Positions 40,895 through 49,980 of a stretch of DNA of 64,000 nucleotides are shown here, piece by piece. Made by a program: the position numbers and the translations under genes. This DNA is from Leifsonia sp. ku-ls (lineage in GTDB: Bacteria > Actinomycetota > Actinomycetes > Actinomycetales > Microbacteriaceae), in assembly GCA_003367665.1 (NCBI GenBank), contig QKXI01000007.1, positions 186,001 through 250,000 on the forward strand. The letters run 5' to 3'. The notes beneath the pieces were generated by a model that ran no database searches, was not told the origin of the DNA, and saw only the letters and a list, made by a program, of their open reading frames with translations. Every line of letters begins with the position of its first letter. The first letter of the stretch is position 1.

Positions 40895-42583
40895 CTAGGC
40901 GCTCTGCGACGACAACCGCTGCAGCGCCTCCCGCCGGTCGGCCTGTTCAGCCGGGTCGGGCACGGGGAGGGACGCCAGCAGCCGCTGCGTGTACGCCTCG
41001 CGCGGGTTGCCGAGCACCTCCTCGCCTGTCCCCTCCTCGACGAGCCGTCCCCGGTGCAGCACCGCGATCCGGTCGGCGAGCAGGTCGACGACGGCGAGGT
41101 CGTGGCTGATGAACAGCGACGCGAAGCCGAACTCCTTCTGCAGGTCGGCGAACAGCTCCAGCACGCGTGCCTGAACCGACACGTCGAGCGCGGAGGTCGG
41201 CTCGTCGGCGATCAGCAGCGTCGGCTCCAGCGCGAGCGCCCGGGCGAGGCTCGCGCGCTGACGCTGGCCTCCCGACAGCTCGTGCGGGAAGCGGTCGCCG
41301 TACGCGCGCGGCAGCTGCACGGCCTCCAGCAGCTCGTCCACGCGGGCGCGTGCCTCGCCGGCCGACGAGGCACGGCCGTGCACGACCAGCGGCTCTGCCA
41401 CGCACTCGGCGATCGTCAGCAGCGGGTTGAAGCTCGACGCCGGGTCCTGGAAGACGAAGCCGATGTCGCTGCGCACCTTCCGGAACTGCCGCTCGCGCAC
41501 GCCGTTCATCTCCAGGCCGAGCACCTGCAGGGAGCCGCCGGTGACCTTGTTCAGGCCGGCGATGGCGCGCCCGATCGTGGTCTTGCCGGAGCCGGACTCG
41601 CCCACCAGGCCGAGCACCTCCCCCGGCCGGATGTCGAACGAGACGCCGTCGACCGCCACGAAACCGGGGCGGCCCAGCCGGCCGGGGTACTGGATGCGCA
41701 GGTCGCGCGCCCGCACCACCGGCGCCTGCTCCGGCCGCTCGGCCCGCGCGATGGCGCGGTCCTGGGTCGCGGCGGCGCCCTGGCCGATCTTCGGAACGGC
41801 GGCGAGCAGCGCCCGGGTGTACTCGGCCTGCGGGGCCGAGAACAGCGTCCGGACGTCCGCCTGTTCGACCAGCTTGCCCTGGTACATCACGGCCACGCGG
41901 TCGGCGAGGTCGGCGACGACGCCCATGTTGTGGGTGATGAGCACGATGGCGGCGCCGAACTCGTCGCGGCAGCGGCGAAGCAGGTCGAGGATCTCCGCCT
42001 GCACCGTCACGTCCAGCGCGGTGGTCGGCTCATCGGCGACGATCAGCCCCGGGTTCAGCACGAGCGCCATCGCGATGACGATGCGCTGCTTCTGGCCGCC
42101 GGAGAACTGGTGCGGGTAGTGCTTGACCCGCTTCTCCGGTTCCGGGATGCCGACCCGCTCGAGGATCTCGACCGCCTTGGCCTGCGCCTCCTTCTTCGAC
42201 AGCTTCCCGTGGGCGCGCAGGCCCTCGGCGATCTGCCAGCCGACCGGGTACACCGGGTTGAGCGCGGTCGACGGCTCCTGGAACACCATCGCCACGTCGG
42301 TCCCGCGCACCTCCCGCAGCCGGCGCTTGTCGATGGACACGACGTCCGCCTCGGTCGTGCCGTCGCGGCTGCGCAGGATGACCGCGCCCGACGCGGTCGC
42401 GGTCTCCGGCAGCAGACCGAGGATGGTCTTCGCCGTGACGGTCTTGCCGGAGCCGGACTCGCCGACGATCGCGAGCACCTCGCCGGCGGCGACGGTCAGG
42501 CTCACGTCGTCGACGGCCTTCACCGCGCCGGCGTCGGTCGAGAAGGTGACCGACAGGTCGTTGATCTGGACGACGTCGCTCAT
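40895..42583 (-). CDS. dipeptide/oligopeptide ABC transporter ATPase, DppD-DppF fusion
   Basis: A 562-aa protein with two nucleotide-binding domains. First: GESGSGKTV (about residue 38), FSGGQKQR, LIVADEPTTALD, ITHNMG. Second, from about residue 290: GESGSGKTT, LSGGQRQR, LLIADEPTSALD, ISHDLA. It energises uptake through the two permeases. The start overlaps the stop of the DppC-type gene (ATGA), so it is translationally coupled, and GAGGTGCGTCC stands before the ATG. Confidence 0.95.
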   Translation of the reverse strand: MSDVVQINDLSVTFSTDAGAVKAVDDVSLTVAAGEVLAIVGESGSGKTVTAKTILGLLPETATASGAVILRSRDGTTEADVVSIDKRRLREVRGTDVAMVFQEPSTALNPVYPVGWQIAEGLRAHGKLSKKEAQAKAVEILERVGIPEPEKRVKHYPHQFSGGQKQRIVIAMALVLNPGLIVADEPTTALDVTVQAEILDLLRRCRDEFGAAIVLITHNMGVVADLADRVAVMYQGKLVEQADVRTLFSAPQAEYTRALLAAVPKIGQGAAATQDRAIARAERPEQAPVVRARDLRIQYPGRLGRPGFVAVDGVSFDIRPGEVLGLVGESGSGKTTIGRAIAGLNKVTGGSLQVLGLEMNGVRERQFRKVRSDIGFVFQDPASSFNPLLTIAECVAEPLVVHGRASSAGEARARVDELLEAVQLPRAYGDRFPHELSGGQRQRASLARALALEPTLLIADEPTSALDVSVQARVLELFADLQKEFGFASLFISHDLAVVDLLADRIAVLHRGRLVEEGTGEEVLGNPREAYTQRLLASLPVPDPAEQADRREALQRLSSQSA

Positions 42584-43650
42584 GGACGCACCTCGATTCC
42601 GTGCTCGTCGAACGATTCGCCGCCCTCGAGGCCGTCGACCCCGCCCGGGCCGGCGGTGAGGGTGCCGCCGGGGACCACCGAGGTCTCCGCGACCTCGCCG
42701 GAGGCGGCCGCCGCGCGACGGCGCCCGCGCAGGCGCGGGTCGGCCAGGTCGTTGAGGCTCTCGCCGACCAGCGTGATGCCGAGCACCGAGAGCACGATCG
42801 CGAGGCCCGGGTAGATGGCGGTCCACCAGATCCCGCTTGTCACGTCGTCGGTGGCCTTGTTGAGGTCGTAGCCCCACTCGGCCGCGGCGGTCGGCTCGAT
42901 GCCGAAGCCGAGGAAGCCGAGGCCGGCCAGCGTCAGGATCGCCTCCGACGAGTTCAGGGTGAAGATCAACGGGAGCGTCCGGGTGGAGTTGCGGAGCACG
43001 TGGCGGAACATGATGCGCCAGTTGCTCGCCCCGACCACCTTCGCGGCCTCCACGTACGCTTCGGCCTTGATCCGGACGACCTCCGAGCGGATGACGCGGA
43101 AATACTGCGGGATGTACACGACCGTGATCGAGATCGCGGCCGCCAGGATGCCGCCCCACAGGCTCGACTGGCCGCCGCTGATCGCGATGGCCATGACGAT
43201 CGCGAGCAGCAGCGACGGGAAGGCGTAGATCGCGTCGCAGATCACGACGAGCACCCGGTCGAGCCAGCCGCCGAAGTACCCGGAGACGAGCCCGAGGAGC
43301 ACGCCGAGGAAGATCGACAGGACGACCGCGACGATGATCACGAGGATCGCCGTCTGCGCGCCCCAGATCACCCGGGAGTACACGTCGAACCCGCCCGAGG
43401 TGGTGCCCCAGATATGCGCGGCGCTCGGCGGCTGCTGCGCGCCGAACGACCGGCCGTCGGCCCGGGTCTGGGCGAAGCCGTATGGCGCGATCAGGGGCGC
43501 GAAGATCGCGACGACGATGAACACGAAGGTCAGCACCAGGCCGATGACGAGCATCGCGCGCTGCAGCCCGACGCTCTGGCGGAGCTGGTGGACGACGGGC
43601 AGGCGGTCCCAGAGGGAGCGCTTGCGGGTGGTGAGCGCTGTGGTGGACAC
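42580..43650 (-). CDS. peptide ABC transporter permease, DppC-type
   Basis: A 356-aa inner membrane protein with about six helices and the binding-protein-dependent transport EAA loop: EAYVEAAKVVGASNWRIMFR. An extended cytoplasmic tail (from about residue 310) is Gly/Ala-rich. GTG 43650 starts 1 nt after the DppB-type stop, within a Shine-Dalgarno-like CTGAGGTG. Partner of the DppB-type permease. Confidence 0.92.
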   Translation of the reverse strand: MSTTALTTRKRSLWDRLPVVHQLRQSVGLQRAMLVIGLVLTFVFIVVAIFAPLIAPYGFAQTRADGRSFGAQQPPSAAHIWGTTSGGFDVYSRVIWGAQTAILVIIVAVVLSIFLGVLLGLVSGYFGGWLDRVLVVICDAIYAFPSLLLAIVMAIAISGGQSSLWGGILAAAISITVVYIPQYFRVIRSEVVRIKAEAYVEAAKVVGASNWRIMFRHVLRNSTRTLPLIFTLNSSEAILTLAGLGFLGFGIEPTAAAEWGYDLNKATDDVTSGIWWTAIYPGLAIVLSVLGITLVGESLNDLADPRLRGRRRAAAASGEVAETSVVPGGTLTAGPGGVDGLEGGESFDEHGIEVRP

Positions 43651-43651
43651 C

Positions 43652-44749
43652 TCAGTACCTCACTCTCGGGTCGATGAGGGCCGCGATGACGTCGACCACG
43701 AAGTTGGTGAGGGTGACGATCACCGCGAGGAGCACGACCATGCCCTGCACCGCGACGAAGTCGCGTGCCTGCAGGTAGTGCACCAGCTGGAAGCCGAGGC
43801 CCTTCCACTCGAAGGTGCTCTCGGTCAGCACCGCGCCGCCCAGGAGCAGCGCGATCTGCAGGCCGATCACGGTGATGATCGGGATGAGCGCCGGCCGGTA
43901 GGCGTGCTTGCGGAGCAGGCGCGACTCCTTCACCCCGCGGGAGCGGGCGGCGTCGACGTAGTCGGTCGACAGCGTCCCGATCACGTTCGTGCGCACCAGG
44001 CGCAGGAAGATGCCGGCCGTGAGGAGGCCGAGTGCGACGCCGGGCAGGATCGCGTGGAGCAGCACGTCGCCGATGACGGCCGGGTCCCCGGTCTGGAACG
44101 CGTCGATGAGGTAGATGCCGGTCTTGTTGTCGAGCGTCTGCATCTCGAGTTCCGAGCTGGTGGACGCGCGCCCGGCGACCGGGAGCCAGCCGAGCCAGAT
44201 CGAGAAGATGAGCTTCAGGACGAGGCCGACGAAGAACACGGGCGTCGCGTAGAACAGGATCGCCATGATCCGGAGGGTCGCGTCCTGCGCCTTGTCGCGG
44301 TAGTACGCCGCGATCAGGCCGAGCGGGATGCCGACGATGAACGCGACGACGAGCGCGTAGAAGGCGAGCTCGAGCGTGGCGGCGCCGTACGTCAGCAGCA
44401 CCTGCGTCACGGGCTGGTTGTCGGTGAACGTCGTGCCGAAGTCGCCGCGCAGCAGCTGGCCGAGGTACTCGAAGTACTGGACGATGATCGGCCGGTCGTA
44501 GCCGGCCTCGTGCACGCGCTCGGCCAGCTGCGCCGGGGGCAGCTTGCCGCCGAGCGCGGCGGTGATCGGGTCACCGGTCGACCGCATCAGGATGAAGACG
44601 ACGGTGACGAGGATGAAGATGGTCGGGATGATGAGGAGGGCGCGCACCAGGATGTAGCGGCCGAGGCCGCCTCCCGATCGTCGCCGTGCCTTCGTGCGCT
44701 CGGGCCCGGGGGCGGTTCCCGCGCCCGGCGCGCTGACAGTCGCTGTCAT
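43652..44749 (-). CDS. peptide ABC transporter permease, DppB-type
   Basis: About 365 aa. A Pro/Ala/Arg-rich N-terminal tail, then the usual six-helix DppB layout: ILVRALLIIPTIFILVTVVF, FILMRSTGDPI, EAA loop DYVDAARSRGVKESRLLRKH, and a C-terminal LIDPRVRY. ATG 44749 has a poor Shine-Dalgarno; a TTG start three codons upstream is possible. Preceded by a strong hairpin that separates it from the binding protein gene. Confidence 0.92.
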   Translation of the reverse strand: MTATVSAPGAGTAPGPERTKARRRSGGGLGRYILVRALLIIPTIFILVTVVFILMRSTGDPITAALGGKLPPAQLAERVHEAGYDRPIIVQYFEYLGQLLRGDFGTTFTDNQPVTQVLLTYGAATLELAFYALVVAFIVGIPLGLIAAYYRDKAQDATLRIMAILFYATPVFFVGLVLKLIFSIWLGWLPVAGRASTSSELEMQTLDNKTGIYLIDAFQTGDPAVIGDVLLHAILPGVALGLLTAGIFLRLVRTNVIGTLSTDYVDAARSRGVKESRLLRKHAYRPALIPIITVIGLQIALLLGGAVLTESTFEWKGLGFQLVHYLQARDFVAVQGMVVLLAVIVTLTNFVVDVIAALIDPRVRY

Positions 44750-44777
44750 GGAAGCCAATCGTGGTGGTTCGTGGAGA

Positions 44778-44807
44778 GGGTGGCTCGCTGATTCCAGCGA
44801 GCCACCC
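44778..44807 (-). terminator. hairpin between the binding-protein and permease genes
   Basis: A perfect 13-bp stem (GGGTGGCTCGCTG and complement), 4-nt loop, 36 nt after the binding-protein stop. It is probably a partial terminator or mRNA stabiliser that keeps the lipoprotein more abundant than the membrane parts. Confidence 0.7.
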
Positions 44808-44842
44808 CCGGTTCGGCTCAGAGCTCGCGCTCCGGAGCCGTC

Positions 44843-46471
44843 TTACTTCGAGAGCGCCGCGTAGCGGAACTTGAAGGAGGCGTCGAGCGTCTTGTCGGCG
44901 CCCTTCACGTCCTTGCCGACGATCGCGATCTGCGAGCCCTGCAGCAGCGGCAGGGTGCTGAGGTCGGCGCCCACCTTGGCCTGGATCTCCTCGATCAGCT
45001 TGGTGCGCTCGGCCTTGTCGGTCGTGCCCGCCTGCTTCGCGATCAGGTCCTGGACCTCCGCGTTGTCGTAGTGGTTCGCCAGGAAGTTGTCCTTGATGAA
45101 GAACGGGGACAGGTAGTTGTCGGCGTCGGAGTAGTCCGGGAACCAGCCCAGCTGGTAGGCCGGGTAGACGTCCTTGGTGCGGTCCTTCGAGTACTGCACC
45201 CACTCGGTCGACTGCAGGTTCACCTTGAACAGGCCGCCGTTCTCCAGCTGCTCCTTGACGAGCGCGTACTCGTCGCCGGAGGACGGACCGTAGTGGTCCG
45301 GGTTGTACTGGAGGTTCAGCGACACCGGGGTGGTCACGCCCGCGGCCTGCAGGGTCTGCTTGGCCTTGTCGACACTCGGGCCGCCGTTGCCGTCGCCGTA
45401 GAGCTGCTTCAGCACGGTGGTGGCGCCGGTGAGGCCGTCCGGCACGAACGAGTACAGCGGGGTGTAGGTGCCCTTGTAGACCTGGTCGGCGATGGCCGCG
45501 CGGTCGACGAGGTCGGCCGCGGCCTGGCGCACGGCGAGGGCCTTCTTGGGGTCCGCCTCCGGCGTGGTGGCGCCGTAGGGCTGCGTATTGAAGTTGAACA
45601 CGATGTAGCGGGTCTCGCCGCCCGGGCCCTTCACGACCTTGACCTTGTTGTTGCCCTCCAGGCTCGAGATGTCGGTCGCCGAGAGGCTGCGGTAGGCGAC
45701 GTCGATCGCGTTCTTCTGGATGTCGAGCTTCAGGTTCGACGACTCCGCGTAGTACTTCACGTTGACCTTCGCGGTGGCCGGCTTGCCGAGGATGCCCTTG
45801 TAGCCGTCGAACGCCTTGTACGCGATCAGGTTGTTGAAGTCGTAGCTGGTGATGTCGTACTGGCCGGCGAACGGGTGGCCGGCGACGATGGTCTTGTCGT
45901 CGGTGACCTTGTCGGCCTTGAACACCTGCTCGTCAACGATCGGACCGGCGGGGCTGGAGAGCACCTGCGGGAAGGTCTGGTCGTTCGGCACCTTCAGCTT
46001 GAAGACCACCGTGGTCTTGTCCGGGGTGGACACGCTGTCCAGGTTGGCCAGCAGCGACGCGGGACCGTTGGGGTCGTTGATCTTGATCTGACGGTCGAAG
46101 GTGAACTTGACGTCGGAGGACGTCAGGTCGTGCCCGTTGGCGAACTTCAGGCCCGGCTTCAGCTTGACCGTGTACTCGGTCGGCGTGGTGAAGTCGGCGC
46201 TCTCGGCGATGTCCGGCTTCACGTCCGGGCTGCCGTACGGGGTGTTCAGGAGGAACGGGTAGACCTGGTTCATGACGGCGAAGGAGCCGTTGTCGTACGA
46301 GCCGGCGGGGTCGATCGACGTGATCTTGTCGGTGGTGCCGACGGTGATGGCGCCACCGCCGCCGCCCCCGCCGTTGTTGCTTCCGGAGCAGCCGGCGAGC
46401 ACCAGTGCCGCGGCCGCGAAGGCGGCGGACACGGCGAGCAGGCGCCGACCGCCGTTGTGTGCGGATGTCAT
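44843..46471 (-). CDS. peptide ABC transporter substrate-binding lipoprotein (SBP family 5)
   Basis: A 542-aa extracytoplasmic lipoprotein. The signal peptide has a lipobox LVLAGC (Cys at about residue 28) followed by a Ser/Gly linker (SGSNNGGGGGGG). The body has family 5 features: ITSIDPAGSYDNGSFAVMNQ, LKPGLKFANGHDLTSSDVKF, and repeated VRQAAADLVDRAAI. It captures peptides or related solutes and docks to the DppBC permease. ATG follows AGGAAGAGGTAATCGGAT. First gene of the operon. Confidence 0.95.
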   Translation of the reverse strand: MTSAHNGGRRLLAVSAAFAAAALVLAGCSGSNNGGGGGGGAITVGTTDKITSIDPAGSYDNGSFAVMNQVYPFLLNTPYGSPDVKPDIAESADFTTPTEYTVKLKPGLKFANGHDLTSSDVKFTFDRQIKINDPNGPASLLANLDSVSTPDKTTVVFKLKVPNDQTFPQVLSSPAGPIVDEQVFKADKVTDDKTIVAGHPFAGQYDITSYDFNNLIAYKAFDGYKGILGKPATAKVNVKYYAESSNLKLDIQKNAIDVAYRSLSATDISSLEGNNKVKVVKGPGGETRYIVFNFNTQPYGATTPEADPKKALAVRQAAADLVDRAAIADQVYKGTYTPLYSFVPDGLTGATTVLKQLYGDGNGGPSVDKAKQTLQAAGVTTPVSLNLQYNPDHYGPSSGDEYALVKEQLENGGLFKVNLQSTEWVQYSKDRTKDVYPAYQLGWFPDYSDADNYLSPFFIKDNFLANHYDNAEVQDLIAKQAGTTDKAERTKLIEEIQAKVGADLSTLPLLQGSQIAIVGKDVKGADKTLDASFKFRYAALSK

Positions 46472-46644
46472 ATCCGATTACCTCTTCCTGGTGTGGGATG
46501 CGCGTCGGACGTCACAGCAGGCGTGCGGGATCGCCGTTCGCGTGAAGACTTTCCTAGCACGGAATGCTCACGAAGCCCGCATCCTGATGCGGATCCGGGC
46601 GCGATCTTTACACGGACGCAACAAATGAGCGCTCGCGTGCGCCG

Positions 46645-46667
46645 CCGGCTGCGGAATCCGCAGCCGG
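46645..46667 (-). terminator. hairpin downstream of dnaG
   Basis: CCGGCTGCGG, loop AATC-like, CCGCAGCCGG, 14 nt past the dnaG stop. There is no T-run. Confidence 0.55.
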
Positions 46668-46680
46668 ACGGATCGGCGCG

Positions 46681-48588
46681 CTACTCGCCGCGGAGCCGGC
46701 GGCGCTCGGTCTCGATGGCGACCATGGCGAGCGAGATCTGCCGGCGCAGCTCCGGGTCCTCCGTGCGGCCGAGCCGGGAGGTCAGCTCCGCCTTCTCGCG
46801 GAGCAGGTCGCGGTCGATCAGGCCGTCGACGATGGAGCGGGCGTAGCGCCCGGCGTCGCCGCCCTGCGGCAGGGCGGCGACCGCGAGGGCGTTCACGGTC
46901 GGGACGTACGCCTGCGGCACCTCGGCGAGGACGCGGTCCACCCACCCGGGCTGCGTCATGGTGGCGAGCTGGCTCGCGATGGCGTCGCGGACGACCGCGT
47001 GCGTCGGGTTGACGAACGGCACCTGCACCGCCCGGGCGGCCCGCTCGGCGCCGACCTCGGTCGGGAGCTGCAGGAGCACCATGAGGCTCTCGCGCTCGGT
47101 GCGCTGCGTCGGGTCGGTGAGGTCGGCCTGGGCGATCGGCCTCGGCTGCTCGGCGGACGCTCCCGTGTCGCCGTACCCGGCACGGCCCTGCGGCGCCGAC
47201 TGCCCGGCACGGCCGGAGGCCGAGGCGTCGCGCGGGTCGGCGCCGCGGGAACCACCGCGCGACACGCTGTGCTGCGCGGAGCGGACGGCCCGCGTCGCAT
47301 CCTGCAGCTCGGCCCCGGAGAGTCGCGCCAGCTCGCGCGTGTAGCCGTTCTGCGCGGCCGGGTCGCGGATGGTCGCGACGATCGGCGCACCGGCCCGCAG
47401 CGCGGCGGCGCGCCCTTCGACGGAGTCGAGGTCGAAGCGCTCCACCACCTGGCGGATCATGAACTCGTACATCGGCTTGCGGCCCTCGATCATGCGCCTG
47501 ACCGCGTCGTCGCCCTTCGCCAGCCGCAGGTCGCACGGGTCGAGCCCCTCCGGACCGACCGCGACGTAGGTCTGCGCCGAGAACCGCTGCTCCTCGCCGA
47601 AGGCGCGGGTCGCGGCCTTCTGGCCGGCCGCGTCGGGGTCGAAGGTGAAGATGACCGAGCCCTGGCTGTTGTCGTCGCCCATCACCCGCCGGATCACCTT
47701 GATGTGGTCGACGCCGAACGAGGTGCCGCACGTCGCGACCGCGGTGGTGATCCCCGCCAGGTGGCACGCCATGACGTCGGTGTAGCCCTCCACCACGACC
47801 ACCTGGTCCTGCCGCGAGATGTCGCGCTTGGCCAGGTCGAGCCCGTAGAGCACCTGCGCCTTCTTGTAGACGGCGGTCTCGGGGGTGTTGAGGTACTTCG
47901 GGCCCTTGTCGTCGTCGAGCAGCCGCCGCGCGCCGAAGCCGATGGTCTGGCCGGTGACGTCGCGGATGGGCCAGATCAGCCGCCCGCGGAACCGGTCGTA
48001 CACGCCACGGTCGCCCTGGGAGACGAGGCCGGCGGCGAGCAGCTCCTCCTGCGTGAAGCCCTTGCCGCGCAGGTGCTTGGTGAGCTCGTCCCAGCTCTTC
48101 GGGGCGAAGCCGACGCCGAAGTGCGCGGCGGCCGCGGCGTCGAAGCCGCGCTCGCCGAGGAACCGGCGGCCGGGGTCGGCGTCGGGCGCGGACAGCCGGT
48201 CGCGGAAGAACTCCTCCGCCGCGGCGTTGGCCGCGAGCAGCCGGGCGCGGTTGCCCGAGCTCTCCGACGGGCCGCCGCCGCCCTCCTCGTAGTGCAGCTG
48301 GTAGCCGATGCGCGCGGCGAGCCGCTCGACCGCGTCGGTGAAGGAGACGTGGTCCATCTTGAGCAGGAACTCGTAGACGTCGCCGCCCTCGCCGCAACCG
48401 AAGCAGTGGTAGCGCCCGACGCCGGGACGCACGTAGAAGCTGGGACTCTTCTCGTCGTGGAACGGGCAGAGCCCCTTCAACGCACCGACGCCGCCCGTCT
48501 TCAGACTGACGTAGTCGCCGATGATGTCGCCGATGTTGGTGCGGGCCTTGACCTCTTCGATGTCGCTCTGTCGAATCCGGCCGGCCAT
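46681..48588 (-). CDS. dnaG: DNA primase
   Basis: A 635-aa primase that makes RNA primers at the replication fork. The zinc-binding domain is C41-x2-H44 ... C62-x2-C65 (LCPFHDEKSPSFYV, RYHCFGCGEGGD); the TOPRIM core has VVVVEGYTDVMA and FTFDPDAAG; the C-terminal helical DnaB-interacting part follows a low-complexity linker (residues about 440-490, Ser/Arg/Ala rich). It ends at 46681 beyond a hairpin. Part of the dnaG, DUF4282, dgt, dus run common in Microbacteriaceae. Confidence 0.97.
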   Translation of the reverse strand: MAGRIRQSDIEEVKARTNIGDIIGDYVSLKTGGVGALKGLCPFHDEKSPSFYVRPGVGRYHCFGCGEGGDVYEFLLKMDHVSFTDAVERLAARIGYQLHYEEGGGGPSESSGNRARLLAANAAAEEFFRDRLSAPDADPGRRFLGERGFDAAAAAHFGVGFAPKSWDELTKHLRGKGFTQEELLAAGLVSQGDRGVYDRFRGRLIWPIRDVTGQTIGFGARRLLDDDKGPKYLNTPETAVYKKAQVLYGLDLAKRDISRQDQVVVVEGYTDVMACHLAGITTAVATCGTSFGVDHIKVIRRVMGDDNSQGSVIFTFDPDAAGQKAATRAFGEEQRFSAQTYVAVGPEGLDPCDLRLAKGDDAVRRMIEGRKPMYEFMIRQVVERFDLDSVEGRAAALRAGAPIVATIRDPAAQNGYTRELARLSGAELQDATRAVRSAQHSVSRGGSRGADPRDASASGRAGQSAPQGRAGYGDTGASAEQPRPIAQADLTDPTQRTERESLMVLLQLPTEVGAERAARAVQVPFVNPTHAVVRDAIASQLATMTQPGWVDRVLAEVPQAYVPTVNALAVAALPQGGDAGRYARSIVDGLIDRDLLREKAELTSRLGRTEDPELRRQISLAMVAIETERRRLRGE

Positions 48589-48644
48589 GCTTCGATTCTA
48601 GTGAGCGCCGCCGACGCCCGTTCGGCCCGACCCGGATCTGTGGA

Positions 48645-49907
48645 CTACTCCCCCGGCGGCCGGCGGCGTCGCGTGTTCTGCGCGATCTCGATGATGGCGC
48701 AGAACACCTCGATGCCCACCCGCAGCAGCAGCACCGCGAGCATCGCCCCCACCAGCGTGATGAGCACCCCGAACAGGAACACGAACGCCCCGATCGGCGC
48801 GTGCGTCGCGATGGCGGAGGTGAGCGCGTTGGCGAACCCGACCACGACCCCGAGGGCGATCAGCACGAGCCCGACGACGTACACCGGCCCGGCGAGCTTG
48901 CGGGTGACGTAGTTCGTGAAGGTGAAGTCGAAGAGCGACGAGAAGAACCGGGAGTCGTCGAGCCGGTCGGCGAGGTCGCTGACGGTGCGGCCGGAGGCGG
49001 GGTGCGGGGATCCCTCTGCGGTCGCGTCCGGGGCGGCAGGGGCGGGCGCGCCGGGCACCCCAGGGGCGGCTGCGTCCGTGCCGAGCCCGGCGGACGTGCC
49101 GGAGGCGTCTGCGGCGGCGCCGGTGGCGCCCGCGACGGGCGCCGAGCCGGTCGCACCCGGGGCGGCGGTGTCGGGTGCGGGTGCCGGCGCGTCGGTGCCG
49201 GCTGGCCCGCCGGCCGCCGCCAGGATCTCGGTCTCCGGCGCATCGGCGCCGGTTGTGACGTCGGCAGCGGCCGTCGCGCGCGCGTCCGCTCGCTCCGTCG
49301 GGGCAGCGTAGAGCTCCTCGGCGGTCGGGAGGCGTTTGGTCGTCGCCTCCGACTCCGCCAGCGGCTCGGCGGGCGACGTGGAGGTGTCGCTCGCGGAGGT
49401 TTCGCTCGTGCTCGCGGCGACCGGATTGCGGGCGCCCAGCGTGGCGTCCATGATCGACGGCGCCTCGCCTTCCGGCGCGATCGGCGTGGCCTTCGCGGTG
49501 GTCCGCCGGGTGCGCGTGGCCGGCTTCTTCGCGGCGGGCTTTCCGGTGACCGCACCGCCGCTCCCCGCGGGAGCCGAACCGGCCTCCGACGGTGTCGACG
49601 ACGCGGCCGGTGGCTTCGGCGAGCCGGACTTCGACGCGGGAGCCTTCGACGAAGACGAGGCCGCCGCTGCGGTCCCCCTCGCACGTGTCGCCTTCGGCGC
49701 GGCCGCGGGCTTCGGCTCCGCGTCAGCGCCCGACCCTCCGGCCGCGCTGCCGCCGGCCGGCGGCTTCGTGCCGCGCGTGCGGGACGACGAGCGCGCTGCT
49801 CCCGCTCCCCCGGACGTGCGCGATGCCGGGCGAGCGGCCGGCGTCGCCTCCGTCGACTCGCCCTCGGTGGGGCGGTCGTCGTCCGACGGTGGTAGTGCGG
49901 TGCTCAT
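48645..49907 (-). CDS. DUF4282 domain-containing membrane protein with long disordered N-terminus
   Basis: A 420-aa protein. About 310 N-terminal residues are low-complexity Ala/Pro/Ser/Thr (AGSAPAGSGGAVTGKP, AAAPGVPGAPAPAAP), followed by RFFSSLFDFTFTNYVTRKLA and two to three membrane helices ending CAIIEIAQNTRRRRPPGE, the DUF4282 domain. The function is unknown. ATG follows GGGAGGAGACGA. It lies between dnaG and dgt, 73 nt past the dgt stop. The disordered part is the most compositionally biased region in the window. Confidence 0.75.
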   Translation of the reverse strand: MSTALPPSDDDRPTEGESTEATPAARPASRTSGGAGAARSSSRTRGTKPPAGGSAAGGSGADAEPKPAAAPKATRARGTAAAASSSSKAPASKSGSPKPPAASSTPSEAGSAPAGSGGAVTGKPAAKKPATRTRRTTAKATPIAPEGEAPSIMDATLGARNPVAASTSETSASDTSTSPAEPLAESEATTKRLPTAEELYAAPTERADARATAAADVTTGADAPETEILAAAGGPAGTDAPAPAPDTAAPGATGSAPVAGATGAAADASGTSAGLGTDAAAPGVPGAPAPAAPDATAEGSPHPASGRTVSDLADRLDDSRFFSSLFDFTFTNYVTRKLAGPVYVVGLVLIALGVVVGFANALTSAIATHAPIGAFVFLFGVLITLVGAMLAVLLLRVGIEVFCAIIEIAQNTRRRRPPGE

Positions 49908-49980
49908 TCGTCTCCTCCCGAAGGGCTGACCTCCAGCATTCTGCACGCGGCGGCCGGATTCAAGCCCGCGGCGTGGCCGG

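Noticed and set aside
42601-44791. Two overlapping plus-strand frames opposite the permeases
   Set aside because: They are Asp/Arg/His-rich mirrors of membrane-protein codons with no start signals.
46999-48912. A 637-aa plus-strand frame opposite dnaG
   Set aside because: It is antisense to a gene with complete DNA primase motifs and has no family features itself.
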